Positions 33,297-45,938 of a DNA stretch of 64,000 nucleotides are shown here, in pieces. The position numbers were made by a program, and so were the translations under genes. The notes beneath the pieces are model-generated. The model saw only the letters and a list, made by a program, of their open reading frames with translations. It did no database searches and was not told where the DNA came from. Source of the stretch: Umbelopsis ramanniana AG (taxonomy: Eukaryota > Mucoromycota > Umbelopsidomycetes > Umbelopsidales > Umbelopsidaceae); contig NW_026252112.1 in the NCBI RefSeq assembly GCF_025399195.1, positions 230,117 through 294,116 on the forward strand. Reading direction: 5' to 3'. How positions within the stretch are numbered: position 1 is the stretch's first letter; each line of letters starts with the position of its first letter.

Positions 33297-36200
33297 ATGG
33301 GAGTTCCCGCTCTCTTCAGGTGAGTGCGTAAGATGTATATTAGTGGAACTGATTTACGTTTCTGATCATTATATTTCCAGATGGCTGTCTAACAAATTCC
33401 CAAAGATCGTGACACCTTGTGTCGAAGAACAGCCTAAGAAATTTAAAGGAGTGGTTGTGCCAATCGATCCAACCAAGCCTAATCCTAATGGCGAAGAATT
33501 TGACAATCTGTATCTGGATATGAACGGTATCATTCATCCATGCTGTCACCCAGAAAATAAGGTATGCAGTTCGATTTGTCTCATGGTCGGATCTTGAGAA
33601 TCCGCTATTAACTGTGACCGTACGTTTGTCGAGTGTAGCCTGCACCAGAAACCGAAGATGATATGATGGTCGACATTTTTGAGTACATTGATCGTATAGT
33701 GAACATGATTCGACCTAGAAGCTTGCTTTATATGGCTATTGGTAGGGACCCTTTTTATGTGACTGAGTGGTAATATGAACTGCGGACAATGCTGACAAAA
33801 TTTTGGGATAGATGGTGTTGCACCCCGCGCAAAAATGAACCAACAACGCTCTCGTCGTTTCCGTGCTTCTCAGTTAGCACAAGCAGAGTTGGATGCAAAG
33901 GAAAAAGTGGAGCAAGAGTTGATGGGTACGATTTTCAGGTTTAATACGAGTTTTCATGGGACCAAGACTAATACTGATTTGCAGCCATCGGCCAATTACA
34001 TCAATTGCCGCCAAAGAAGAAGGCTTTCGATTCCAATTGTATTACTCCTGGTACACCATTTATGGACAACCTAGCGACTTGTCTTCGTTATCACATTGCT
34101 CATAAGCAGAACACTGATCCTGCATGGAAAAACGTACGTATTTGGCAAGAATAGTCGTCACGGCAGTCAGGATTATTCACTAACCGTCTCACTACCATGT
34201 TTATAGCTCAAGGTCATTCTTTCGGATGCTTCTGTTCCTGGTGAAGGAGAGCATAAAATGATGGAGTATATTCGTCAGCAGCGTGCACAACCTGAACACA
34301 ACCCAAACACTGTTCACGTCATGTACGGCTTGGTAAGTGTTATCAAATATGTTTTAACTTGTGTATGGTGGCATGACTGTTTCTAACTGGAAATATCAAA
34401 GGATGCGGATCTTATTATGCTTGCTCTTGCAACTCATGAGCCACACTTCAAGATCTTACGTGAGGATGTCTTTGCCAAGGAAGCCAGTTCAAAGAACTGT
34501 TTCGTCTGTAACAAGCCAGGCCATCGAGCAAGCGAGTGTCGTAACCAGAAGAGTGCGGCTGGCAACGATGCGGTTGCGGCACCGCTGGATGACGACAAAG
34601 CAGCACCACCAAAGCCATATGTTCTTATGCACGTGGATGTTCTCCGAGAATATCTAGAGTACGCGCTCAAGCCTGAAAACCCTAACGTAGTCTGGGATTT
34701 AGAGCATGCTATAGACGACTGGGTGTTCTTGTGTTTCTTCGTAGGAAACGATTTCTTGCCTCACTTGCCATCCTTGGAAATCCGCGAAGGAGCTATCGAT
34801 ACACTATGTACTATTTGGAAACAATGCCTGCCGGTGATGGGTGGATATCTCACATCCAAAGGAGAGGTTGATTTATCCAAAGCTCAATATTTGATGACTG
34901 AATTGGGTAAGATGGAGGATCAAATTTTCATGGACCGCAAAATGAGTAAGTATACGTCTTGTGTCTTTATTTGACTGGAAGTAGAATGTTAAATATTTGA
35001 TGTTTCTAATGTAGAGGAGGAAAGGCGTGCTCAAGGAGCTAAGCGAAGAAGATTGGAAAACGATAGGCGTAAAATTGAGCGAGAGCAATTTGACAAAGGC
35101 CCTAGTTTTGCCGACATGACGGCCGTACCAGTCAATGCCCCACATTCAGGAATGTCCAATCACGAAGTTGTTGAAAGCCTTAGAGCAAAGCGAACTGCAA
35201 ATCAGAGTGCGGCGGCTGCGCTGAAAGCTGAAATCATGGGCAACCCGTCAACGGAATCCGATACCCAGATGCAAGACGATGGTTCTGAACCCAAAGGAAC
35301 TAAGCGAAAGGCGGATGAAGTGGAAGATGAAGAAGAGAGCAACCAGGAAGATACAGAAGCTGAATCGACTGCAAATGAGGAGCCTGATAACGAGGCTGCT
35401 GGCCGAGCAATTCTTGCTCGTGTGGCTGCTGACAAGAAAGCCAAGGAAGATGCTGCTCAGGCAAGAGAACCTGATGACGAAGTGAGGTAAGACCCATTCC
35501 CGTATAGTCCACACCTTATGTAGATAGGAGAGCTAAACATGCTTTACAGATTATGGGAGTCTGGATGGAAGAGCCGATTCTATCGTGCCAAGTTTCAAAT
35601 TGAAGAAAACGATCATGAGGAGAAACAAAAGTAAGCAGCATGGCTATCAATTTTGCTCACGATAAACCCCAATTGACCATGCGTATTTTTTCATTTTCTT
35701 TTTCCAAGGATTGTAAAGGCATACTGTGAGGGTCTGTGTTGGGTATTCAAGTACTATTACCAGGTATGTTTCTGTCGAACTATTCTTTAACAAGCACTAC
35801 TCTGTCATTGACCGATTTTCTAGGGATGCGTTTCATGGTCCTGGTATTACCCGTACTATTATGCACCTTTTGCTTCTGATTTTGTTGATCTTGCCGAGAT
35901 GAAGGTCGACTTTGAGCTTAACGCACCGTTACGACCATTTGAACAGTTGATGGGTGTCTTACCCGCTGCAAGGTATATATTTTATATCTTAATATCTAGT
36001 TATTGAGTACATGCTAACTTACAAACTTTCTTTTCAGTCGAGACCACATTCCAAAAGCTTTCCATCATCTGATGACGGATGATTTCTCACCCATCATTGA
36101 TTTCTATCCTGTGGATTTTGATGTCGATATGGACGGAAAGAAATGGGAATGGCAAGGTAAGCTATATGCCAGTGTATAAGGGCATCATTGAAGGTTGTTA

Positions 36201-37429
36201 AATGAAATTTACACTGATCTAATTACTTCACATTATTTTGCTTAGGCGTTGTCAAGCTTCCCTTCATTGATAAGAATCGTTTACTTGAGGCAATGAATAC
36301 AGTCTATGATCAGCTTACTGAGGAGGAAGTCATTCGCAACTCTTTGGGTACAGACAAGTTGTGGGTCAGCGATAGTGACAAGCTGTATGACTTCGTCAGT
36401 ACAGTTTACACAAAGCGAGCAACACACGACCCAATACCTCTTGATACGACCAAGAGTGATGGTATTACTGGTTTCATCAATGATGACCCAGATTGTATTC
36501 CTCGCAGCACATTAAGAGCACCGATCCCCGGCCATGATTTGCCGGATATTTCTAATGATTGCTCCCTAAGGTAAGATGAGGCAAGACAGTATGTACTGAA
36601 TGCGCGTATGAGGTGCTAATGCTTTTCCCCTAGTGCGATATACACTATGCCTAATCCTGGTGCTAGTCAACCCTTTAAACCAGCACTTCTTAAAGGAGTC
36701 CGATTGGGCAAGAAAAAATTGTCTTGGGAGGACTTGCAACGTGCTACGTTTGAAAAGCAAGAACATAGAGGCCGAAATGATAGATGGGATCCTCAAGGTC
36801 AACATCTTGCACAGCATCGTGAATTGTGAGTATTTTTATTTGTGTTGATGGATATTTGGAAGTTGAGTACTGACTTGTCCGATCTTCAGTAATAGTAGAT
36901 CCGGAGGCCGTAACGGAGGCTATAACCAAGGAAATAACAATAGCTATTACGGTAATTCCTATGACAACTCGTATAATTCTCGAGGTTATGACAATCAACA
37001 ACACCAAGGATATCAAGATTCGAGATCTGGAGGCTATGGAGGCAACTCTGGCGGTGGTTATGGAGGTTACGGAGGTGGCCAATCAAACGGTGGTGGCTAT
37101 GGAAATGGCGGCTACGGCGGCAACCGCGGTAACTATGGTGGCAACTATAACAGCAACCGAGGCTACCGCGGTGGCCAACAAGGTTACCAAGGGCAACAAA
37201 ACTACAACGCTCGACCTAGAGGAGGCGGTGGTGGCTACCAAAACTATGGCGGCGGCGGTGGCTATCAAGGCGGAGGTGGCTACTCTGGTCAGTCTCGAGG
37301 TGGATACAGAGGCGGCGGCGGCGGTAACTCTTATCAGGTATGAACACTTTTCTATTTGCTGGTACACAACTTTCAATTCACTAATTGCCAATTCAACAAT
37401 AGGGTAGAGGAAACAACTACCAGCATTAA
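33297..37429 (+). CDS. RAT1: Nuclear 5'-3' exoribonuclease Rat1/Xrn2
   Basis: Nuclear exoribonuclease that trims rRNA and snoRNA and drives torpedo termination of RNA polymerase II. Sixteen exons from 33297..33319 to 37403..37429 encode 1035 residues; main ones are 34402..34945, 35015..35486, 36246..36570 and 36890..37337. The start [17 protein letters not shown] is invariant for XRN proteins. The CR1 catalytic core shows [63 protein letters not shown] and [16 protein letters not shown], with the acidic metal ligands present. A CCHC zinc knuckle ([14 protein letters not shown]) marks it as Rat1/Xrn2 rather than cytoplasmic Xrn1. CR2 has [25 protein letters not shown] and [16 protein letters not shown]. 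The last ~180 residues are a Gly/Asn/Tyr/Arg RGG-type low-complexity tail. Confidence 0.96.
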
Positions 37430-37702
37430 GCGAAGAAATGCTCAATAGGATCGTAAATGAGCACACAGCTATCTACCAATCAATACAAAAAATAAAATAC
37501 TTGCAATTTCTGACTCTGTACTGTACTGTATAACAACTTGTGATTATAAATTGTTGTCGTTATGTTAAACGTGGCGAAAATGGAAGGAAAAGCGTACGTT
37601 GACAGTTGCATTCACAAGCAGCTTACGACCCATGGCTTCAAACCGATATGAAGAATAGACTATTGGTATTTTATTTCTGCTACTGTAGTTGTTTTGACAA
37701 TC

Positions 37703-38974
37703 CTAAACGCCGCTTTCCATTTTATCGTTGTGTTGATGTAGTCTTGGTAAGCCTAGAGAATCAATGACATGTTGTGGCATGCAGTAGACAGGATCGATGC
37801 TTCTAAGTCCATCGTACTTCAACAGCGCTAAACCAGCGATTCCAAAATGTGTATGAAAGACATCCACCATATCGCCCGGACGATCTGAAATACCACCATC
37901 CTCAAGATCCTAGTGACCACATGAATGAATAATCTTGACTTTCAAATAAAAGAACAAGAGCAAAACTATAAAGATTTTACCTGGGCTGAGAGGATGAATT
38001 CCGTTAATTTTTCAGGATTAATCCAATCCATGCGATCTATCGTTGCCAGCGATGATAGCACCCACCAGGAGTAGCAAACCTAAGATTCAAGATGCTCTGC
38101 GTTACTGAAAGTAGAGTGTCCCAACTGAGGATGGAACTCCATACTTACATCTTCCAGTTTTTCTGGTCTACCATTCAGTCCTCCATTCTTTAATTGTCTT
38201 TCGCACAGCCACCAGCCCAACAGATCTCTATCTACATGATGCAGGGCTCCAGCAATGGCGAGAGCGTTGACGCAAGTAAAAACTACACAGAGATTTAACG
38301 TTGTATCCGCGCTTTTCGAGTACTGGAAATTAACACTTACTCTGAGCAGAATGACTTTCACCACCGGGCTGATTGCCAAATCCTCCGTCGTAATTTCGGC
38401 ACTTTACTATCCATTCCACACATTTTTTAACGTTGATATCGTCCAGTCGCTTCAACAGGGAGCAAATAGAGAGCGCAATGTAACAGAATCTGGTGTCAAC
38501 TTCTCCCCATTGGTCTCCTTGGAAGGATCCATCCTCATTCTGTAAGCTGGCAACATCTAAATTGGATATATCCAAACGCCATGAATACATGTACAGCTTG
38601 CCCCAGCATACTCTCGTATGTCATGCCTTACATTTTACGACTTTGTCGGCATCGATGGCGTCCAGTGCGTTCAGGGTAGCTAAAACTTGAATAGCAGGCA
38701 AAGTGTTTTGAATATGTGGGTCATGACCAATATGTCCACCGAATCCACCACTCTCATGTTGGCAGTCGCAAACATATTTAATAACTTCCTCTCGTGGCAA
38801 GGCGTCGACGTGCTTCATGAGATCCAGAGCTGTTATGCCCCAGTATATTCCTTGTAGGCGCAAGTGCTCGGTGAGCCAGTATTCTAGATCATCCTTTTTC
38901 GTGTTTAGCGATTGAATGTATTTGACGTGGAGGTCAACTTCTAGCTTGTCTGTCTTTGGTGGTTCAGTCGCCAT
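37703..38974 (-). CDS. BET2: Rab geranylgeranyltransferase beta subunit (type II)
   Basis: Catalytic subunit of Rab prenyltransferase, adding geranylgeranyl groups to Rab C-terminal cysteines in the cytosol. Five exons: 38632..38974, 38341..38556, 38149..38282, 37981..38079 and 37703..37909 (332 residues, equal to the usual ~331). Landmarks are [87 protein letters not shown]. Zinc ligands are the Asp and Cys of EDVCYSWWV and the His of VDVFHTHFG, the Rab-type arrangement. The open frame extends 69 codons upstream to another ATG at 39181, but that part has no counterpart in the family, so the internal ATG at 38974 was chosen. Divergent from RPF1. Confidence 0.93.
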
Positions 38975-39542
38975 TGAGTCTGTTGATTCTTGAGCGGATT
39001 CGTCTGAGTCCTGCGTTGCGTTCAGACTCACTGTGGTGATGACCTGAGAACTGTGGGCCAATGAAATTTCGGCCAATATAATTTTTCGTCCAGAACTTTG
39101 ACTTTTAGGAGCCTGAACAGAGCCATACATAAAGTATGTTTTTCGAAAAATTCCTTTTTGAAAGATTGACTCATGGCTCATGCTTGTAACAAACAGCTGT
39201 TAAATCACTATAGTAAGAAAAAGTAGTATATCCCTATGTAAGTGCGTTTTAAAATTAAAGAACGTATGATAGAGGTACTTGTTTGCCAAGATATATAACT
39301 CTATGATGAAGCATCTAAATCTTTTTAATTAATAAGTCCACCTGAAAGATGGAATATAACATCCTAAAATCCATTCATATACAGATATTGCGGCCTTGGA
39401 TATAATCGCTGAAGTTTTGGCTTCTCGTCAAGTGTATGAACGTGACTGCTAAACGACTTTGTCCAGCTTTTTGTGAGCTCAATTTTTTTGGGAAAAAAAA
39501 AAAAAAAGTTACTTTCCATTGACATTGTCAGCTTCAGAAACA

Positions 39543-40591
39543 ATGGTCAAAACAGATGTACAAGGAATATCAGCAGGTGATATCAAAAACAAACACAAAA
39601 GAGAGGATATATACCACAGACAGAAAGCCGAGAAGGCAAAAGCCAAACGAGAAAGAAGACTGCAGATAAAGAAAGAAGAGGATAAGAATCCAGAACTGAA
39701 AGAGGTACAAACAGAAGATCCAGATCAACAAGTTATCATGCAAAATCTAACCTTTTAACATCCTGCAGACTCGTCTGAAGAACAATGTTCCGAAGACTAT
39801 TGATAATACTCGAGAGAAAGAAGATACCTTTGTTGAGGACGATGAGGAAGTTGCTCAAGAGGAAGCCACTGACGAGTTCGCTCAATACTTTAGCGGCCAA
39901 ACTCCAAAGATCTTGATTACAACTTCCAAGCGAGCAACACCGGTAAGTATATTCCATTTTCTAGGCAATATTGTTATTTGAGCCACCATACTCATTGCCT
40001 CTTCTACAGGCATGCTACGACTTCTGCGCTGAAGTCATGTCGATATTTCCTAATGCACAATTCGTCAAGAGAGGAGAAAAACATGAAATGCGAAAGATCA
40101 TCCAGTTTGCAAAGAACAGAGAGTTCACGGATATGATGATTGTCAACGAAGACAACAAAACACCCAATGCCATTACACTGGTCCATTTACCTGACGGACC
40201 CACCGCTTACTTCAAGCTCACTAGCATTACTCCCGCTGACAAGATCTCGGGACATGGTCGACCAACAGCTCATCAGCCAGAAATCATTCTTAATAACTTT
40301 AATACTAGACTCGGTCATACTGTCGGTAGAATGTTCTCAGCCTTGTTCCCTCAACTCCCAGAATTCGAAGGTCGACAGGTTGTCACATTCCATAATCAGC
40401 GAGATTTCATCTTTGTGCGGCGGCATCGATATGTGTTCAAGGACACAGAAAGGGTCGGTCTTCAAGAACTTGGTCCCAAATTTACACTGAAGCTGAAGTG
40501 GCTGCAAAAGGGTACTTACGATCGAAACGGAGAGTACGAATGGATATTTAAACAAGAGATGGAAACCAGTAGAAGAAAATTTTTCTTGTAG
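39543..40591 (+). CDS. RPF1: Ribosome production factor 1 (Brix domain, 60S assembly)
   Basis: Nucleolar Brix-domain protein needed for 60S subunit assembly and 27S pre-rRNA processing. Three exons: 39543..39704, 39769..39942 and 40010..40591 (305 residues). A highly charged N-terminus ([21 protein letters not shown]) precedes the Brix domain beginning [19 protein letters not shown], with [53 protein letters not shown] and [20 protein letters not shown]. The ending [17 protein letters not shown] is almost invariant in Rpf1. The upstream in-frame start is TTG; the ATG at 39543 was used. A poly-A tract lies about 40 bp before it. Confidence 0.95.
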
Positions 40592-40816
40592 TGTACAAAC
40601 TTGGGTTCATGAAATACATAATAGCATTTTTCTCATATTGGCCGCTATCATAGTTCGCACTTGGTTGCTTGGATGGGCTCAAAACCTGGCTTATACAGTA
40701 TGAATGAGCAAATTAAGTATCGGCCAATAAATTTTCCATCCTCCTCAAAACCACCTGGTTTGACATTCAACTTTGAGGCTTGATCTTGTTGTCAATCCAA
40801 ATCATTAAACTCGAAA

Positions 40817-42759
40817 ATGGCAGATGGTGAATGGCATACTGTGTCACGCACCAATGCTCCGGCAGCACAAAAGGTAGAAGCGACTTCAAAGAAGACAAAT
40901 GCTCATGGCCGAAGATCGTCCCACAATCAGGGCCACCAACACAACTGGAGACAAAAGCCCAAGTCAACTGCTGCTAACGGTCGCTCAGCTGATCAGCAAC
41001 AGAAGTCTCTGCACCGATCGAAAGACGCTACTATGCTGAATGCTGCTGCTCCAGAGTTTGTCCCCTCCGGTCAAAAGGATCATAACCCATTCGATCTGCC
41101 CGAAGACGACGATAACGATGATGATGAAGAGGAAGACGACGGTTCTCCTGACCCAATCGACATGCCACTTCCACCATATCACACCACCATCATTGTTTCA
41201 TGCCCTTTTGATAACTGCTCGGCTGTCGTACCATTTTCAGATACTACATCACTCGTTCAGCATATGAAAAATGAACATCAACTTGGATTCAGGAACATCC
41301 ACCACATGTATATGGCTCTCGAGGCGTACTTGCAAAAGTGGGCACACATCATAAGGGAAAAGGACTTGAAGGAATATGGTGTACAAGAGACTGTAGATGG
41401 AAAGGGTAAGCTGTTGCGGAAGTTACTCTGAATATATTTTCGACTTACTGACTTTTATCGGGTTCCTATAGACATCTTTGTTATTGATCCCGAACATTGC
41501 AGCACAGACAAGGACATACGAGATGAGATGCAAAAGGAGAAGCTGGTAAGCTGGTGTACTGTACTCTGAATCCGATCATTTGAAACTAACAGCCGGTTTT
41601 AGGCGGAAGTATTGAAAACCCAAGACAGAGAACGACATGTGGATGCAACCATACCCCGAAAATGCCTCTTCTGCAAGAATGTATGTGATAATAGGTAAGG
41701 CTCAGTGAACTGATTTATTGGAGCGTCAGAAGGGCCTGGAGCTAATGATTGCGATTCATAGAGCCGCCTTATTCAAGCATATGTTTGCTGAACATAACTT
41801 CAACATTGGATTACCGGACAATCTTGTCAATGTCAATGAGTTCCTAGATATGCTTGAGTCGAAGCTTGCAAAGTAAGGCCCACCATTTAATCTCGAAAAT
41901 AAGTGTTCCCGTGCCCCCTGACTTATGATTTCCCTTTTATGTTCAGCTTGCAGTGCTTGTACTGTGAGAAAATGTTTACGGCGGCAGTTGTGCTTCGCAA
42001 GCATATGCGCAAGAAGAAGCACTTCAAAATTGCACCCAATAACCGACTATACGATCGATTTTATGTCATCAACTTCCTTGAACCAGGAAAGAACTGGGAG
42101 AATTTTGAAAACGATCGATATGAGAGCGACGAAGACCGACGCGATGAGTAAGGAACTACTGACATGGCAAAATGTAGGCAACAACACTAAGTCGCTAACA
42201 TAATGTTTTTTACTGCAGCTCTTGGGCAGACTGGGATGAAAAGGATGCAGAGCCCACCATGTGTCTTTTCGACGAAGTTGTAGTCGATACTCCTGAATTG
42301 GCTTTGCTTCATATGAAAGAACAACATGATTTTAATCTTGATAAAATTCGAAAAGATATGGGTCTCGACTTTTACAAGACTGTAACTCTGATCAATTATA
42401 TTCGACACCAGTCTTCTTTCAACCGATGCTACTCGTGCGGGACCACTACAGACGCCTTCTCAGAGCTAAGCGAACACATGCAGAAGAATGGATGCTTTAA
42501 CAACGTCCCTTCTTTGGATGCTGAGTTTTGGAAGGATCCAAAGTAAGGATAATAAAGATGGATATGCAAGGCTTCTTACTTGATGCTTACTACATTCACT
42601 CACTCTAGGTATCTCCTTCCTACGTATGAAAGTGATCCACTTCTTACGGCGATTGATGACGGCGAAGACAATGATGACATGGATATCAACCTCCCTGATG
42701 AAGAAGCCAACCAAAAGTATTTGCAACAGGCCGCCGCTCATGCTCAAAAAGAAAAATGA
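40817..42759 (+). CDS. ZNF277-like C2H2 zinc-finger protein
   Basis: Homolog of the ZNF277 family, whose animal members bind the ribosomal protein uS5 and Polycomb components. Seven exons: 40817..41405, 41472..41545, 41603..41694, 41762..41872, 41947..42147, 42219..42542 and 42609..42759 (513 residues). The N-terminal ~110 residues are low complexity with an acidic run (EDDDNDDDEEEDDG). Fingers follow: CPFDNCSAVVPFSDTTSLVQH, CLFCKNVCDNRAALFKHM, CLYCEKMFTAAVVLRKHM and CYSCGTTTDAFSELSEHM. The key family signature is HMRKKKHFKIAPNNRLYDR followed by FYVINFLEPGKNWE, also the EHNFNIGLPDNLVNVNEFLD stretch between fingers. Tail is acidic. Function in fungi is not established; a ribosome-assembly link is inference from animal work. 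Confidence 0.87.
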
Positions 42760-42886
42760 AAACTAGTATCAAAACAGAGGTCTCCATTTAATTTATATGT
42801 CATCCGATGGTACAAGGAAATGTGATCTTATAATAAAAAAAAAAAAGAAGAAAAAAATAAAAGAGGAAAAGTGAAGCCCTATATTA

Positions 42887-44126
42887 TTACTTTGCAACCA
42901 CTAGAATAAGAGTCAGAACGCAGGCTACCACTACGATAATTAATAAGAGGCAACACATGTTCTTGCGAGCATTCTTTTGATGGCGGTTCGCAATAACAAG
43001 TTCACTGGCTGCGTCCCGTGTGCTCTGTGCAATATTGAGAACATTTCCATATATACTCTCTGTTCAAGGATGAAGTGTGAGTATAGATTTTGATAAACGA
43101 GTCAAATGACCGAAAATACATACGAATTCCGCTTTCCTGTTCATTGACGAGAGTTCCCAAGTCTCTAAATATTTCATTCAACTCTGTAATACCCTGTTCA
43201 ATCTCTTGGATTTCTCCTTCTCTCTCGGTGATAAGGGCCTCATTATATTCAATCTCATTATCCAATGCCTGCAACTGCATTCGTCGTTGTGGGTCCTCAA
43301 TCACAGGTGGCTCGTGCTCTGAACTAGTGTGTTCTTCCAACTCGCTATATTAAGAAGTTTTAAAAAGGTGATCTTGTCTGTACCATGATATACTGCACAC
43401 TTACAAAGGCTGTCCAGATTGAGATTGTAGCATCGCAGTTGTAGCCTTTGCTTTATCAACATACTCGCGCTGCTTGCTAGCAGAAAGTCGTTGCGCCCGT
43501 TGAAACTCTGAAATGACCTTTTGGAAATCTTTGGAAAGCTTTTGTTGCTCCAGTTTCCTTTGACGCTATAACCGATTTCATAAAAAGTATTAGAACTCGG
43601 CCGCCGGTAATATGACTGAGGGGGCACGTGCGTAGTACTAACGGAAGTTCTCTCATCTGGTATAGGGCACTGTGAAAGCAGTTTGATGTCTTCACTGGTA
43701 TCTTTTACAAGGTCTCTTGTGGATTCTGTGACATCGTGACTACATAGGGGAGTTGCATATTGATGTTAACGCACATGAAATTTAATACCGATCTACATTG
43801 ATAAATATACCAAACATACAGCTTGTTTCTGATTTCGGCAGAATCTCGTGGACTACCCAAGAACTCAATCAACCGATCGATGCTGGATATGTTACCATTG
43901 ATATGGAAAATCTGTTGTGAAATTCGTTGGGTTATTTGCTTATAATTGAGGTCATCGTGCTCCTCTATGGATTGTATATGAAGCAATGTTAATATTTCTC
44001 CGTTGAATCAAGGTGTATAAAATTTGTTATTGCTGAGTTACCGATAGCTATAGGACCAGTTCGTGCTCTATTCCCTCTTCCAGGGTTTGATGGACCGAAA
44101 CCTCTTTCAAGATCATTGAACGACAT
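42887..44126 (-). CDS. PEP12: Endosomal Qa-SNARE, Pep12/syntaxin-7 type
   Basis: Tail-anchored syntaxin acting in fusion at late endosome or vacuole. Six exons: 44042..44126, 43820..43964, 43643..43739, 43405..43565, 43124..43344 and 42887..43059 (293 residues). Residues ~30-140 form the N-terminal three-helix region (ITQRISQQIFHINGNISSIDRLIEFLGSPRD). The SNARE motif is EIEYNEALITEREGEIQEIE, then ITELNEIFRDLGTLVNEQES with the zero-layer Gln in NEQ. A C-terminal membrane anchor MCCLLLIIVVVACVLTLILVVAK ends the protein. QRAQR and the SPRDSAEIRNKL segment favour Pep12/syntaxin-7/13 over plasma-membrane syntaxins. Third intron uses a GTTAGT donor. Converges on the ZNF277-like gene (127 bp). Confidence 0.9.
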
Positions 44127-44599
44127 TGTGTAAGAGGTTGAAATTAGACCGAGAGATAGGGGGTGGATAAGCTTGGCGAAGCTGAGCGGTCGGAGACACA
44201 AATTGAGAAAGTCACGGGATATGCCATCATCTCAATTGGTGGGCGATTTGCAAGTTTGACGCAGAGACAAAAACATGTTGTCGTTTCGGCTCAATTTGTC
44301 ATCTCTTCACGTCTTATTAATATTTAACTTTTCCTAACAATCACTTCTATCCATGGAATCAATGGATAAAAAAGCTCCAGTAAGCTACAATGCCAATAGC
44401 ACATGCAGCTAACCATGCCTATTATCCCCGTCATTGGCGGCGGAGAAGCTGAGGAAGCGTGCGAAAGCTGCATACCCAAACAGTCACAAGTATCCATTTT
44501 CGTCTTAAAAAAAAATGTTTTATAATCAAGGAAAAGGGTATAAATTACTGTGCTTATTCCAATTTGCTCCACTCCAACTTCTCTTCTCTCTTCATTATA
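44127..44599. other. Divergent promoter region syntaxin / cystathionine gamma-lyase
   Basis: About 470 bp between divergent start codons. It holds a TATA box for the plus-strand gene near 44540. No further gene is supported; a 145-codon minus-strand frame here overlaps the CYS3 coding start and looks like a shadow. Confidence 0.5.
44539..44544 (+). promoter_or_regulatory. TATA box of CYS3
   Basis: TATAAA about 60 bp upstream of the ATG at 44600, followed by a pyrimidine-rich leader (ctccaacttctcttctctcttc). Confidence 0.6.
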
Positions 44600-45938
44600 A
44601 TGGGTCAACCTACCTTTGACAACAAGTCGCACGACCTGGCCGCTTCTGGCTTTGGAACAAGAGCAATCCATGCTGGTCACGTTCCTGATGGCTTGACCGG
44701 CGCTGTCATCCCCCCTATCTCTCTGTCCACCACCTTCAAACAAACTGCTGCTGGTGTCCACAAGGTAATTTCAGTTCTTCATGCGTTGGTGCTAGTGAAA
44801 CGATCTTTCTCACACTTGCGCTTTATAATAGGGCTTCGATTATTCTCGATCTGGAAACCCCACTCGCAACAACTTTGAGGATGCCGTTGCCCTTCTTGAG
44901 GGAGGCAAACACGGTCTTGCTTTCAGCTCTGGCTCAGCTACTACTGCTACCATTATTAACAGCTTGCAAGCTGGATCACATGTTATCTCCGTCAACGATG
45001 TCTATGGTGGAACTTACCGTTACTTCACCAAGGTGGCTGTCGGTAATGGCGTCGATACTACTTTTGTTGACTTGGCCAATGCTGATGATATTGAGCCTCA
45101 CTTCAAGGAAAACACTAAGGTAAGCATCTTTACCAAATCACGCCATTGGAGGGCTGGATGGCTATATTCAAGGGGGTTTTTTACTAACTTGGTTCTGTAG
45201 TTGGTTTGGATCGAAACCCCGACAAACCCAACCCTGCGCATTATCGATATTGAAGCGGTGGCCAAACATGCCCATGCCCATGGAGCTTATCTCGTTGTCG
45301 ATAACACTTTCATGAGCCCTTATTTCCAGAATCCCTTGTCATTGGGTGCTGACATCGTGGTTCATTCCGTCACTAAGTACATCAACGGTCACTCTGATGT
45401 CGTTATGGGAGTTGCTGTCACCAACGATACTAGCATTTACGAAAAACTCAAGTTTTTGCAAAATTCTTTGGGAGCTGTTCCATCTGCTTTCGATTCATTC
45501 TTGGCGCGACGTGGTTTGATGACCTTAGAAGTTCGCATGAAACGTCATGAGGAAAATGCCCTTCGTATTGCCGAATTTCTGTCAAAGAACTCTCACATTG
45601 ACGAAGTTATATACCCTGGATTGTCGTCTCATCCACAACACGAGCTTGCTAGACGTCAACAACGTGGCTTTGGAGGCATGTTGTCCTTCCGTATGAAAGG
45701 CACTCTTGACAATGTGAATGTTTTCCTTCAAAACCTTCAATATATCACTCTGGCAGAATCTTTAGGAGGAGTCGAATCGCTCATTGAAGTCCCTGCAGTA
45801 ATGACTCATGGAAGTGTCAGCGAAGAAGACAGAGCTAAACTCGGAATTACCGACACTTTGGTCCGATTGTCTGTGGGCATTGAAACCGCTGAGGATCTGA
45901 TTAACGACCTTGCACAGTCTTTGGATGCTGCATATTAA
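44600..45938 (+). CDS. CYS3: Cystathionine gamma-lyase
   Basis: PLP enzyme that cleaves cystathionine to cysteine, ammonia and 2-oxobutyrate in the reverse transsulfuration pathway. Three exons: 44600..44764, 44832..45119 and 45201..45938 (396 residues). Landmarks are GFGTRAIHAGHVPD, SLSTTFKQ, DYSRSGNPTRNNFE, the PLP-stacking region GLAFSSGSATTATI, YGGTYRYF, WIETPTNPTLRI, VVDNTFMSPYFQNPL with the Asp that pairs with the cofactor, and the Schiff-base Lys in HSVTKYINGHSDVVMG. The C-terminal part has SLGGVESLIEVPAVMTHGSV and IGIETAEDLINDL-like sequence (VGIETAEDLINDL). Residues fit gamma-lyase better than cystathionine gamma-synthase, though the two are close relatives. TATA box 60 bp upstream. 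Confidence 0.93.

Noticed and set aside
36961-37466. Two long overlapping frames of Ala/Thr/Val-rich protein on both strands
   Set aside because: They are out-of-frame readings of the RGG repeat tail of RAT1.
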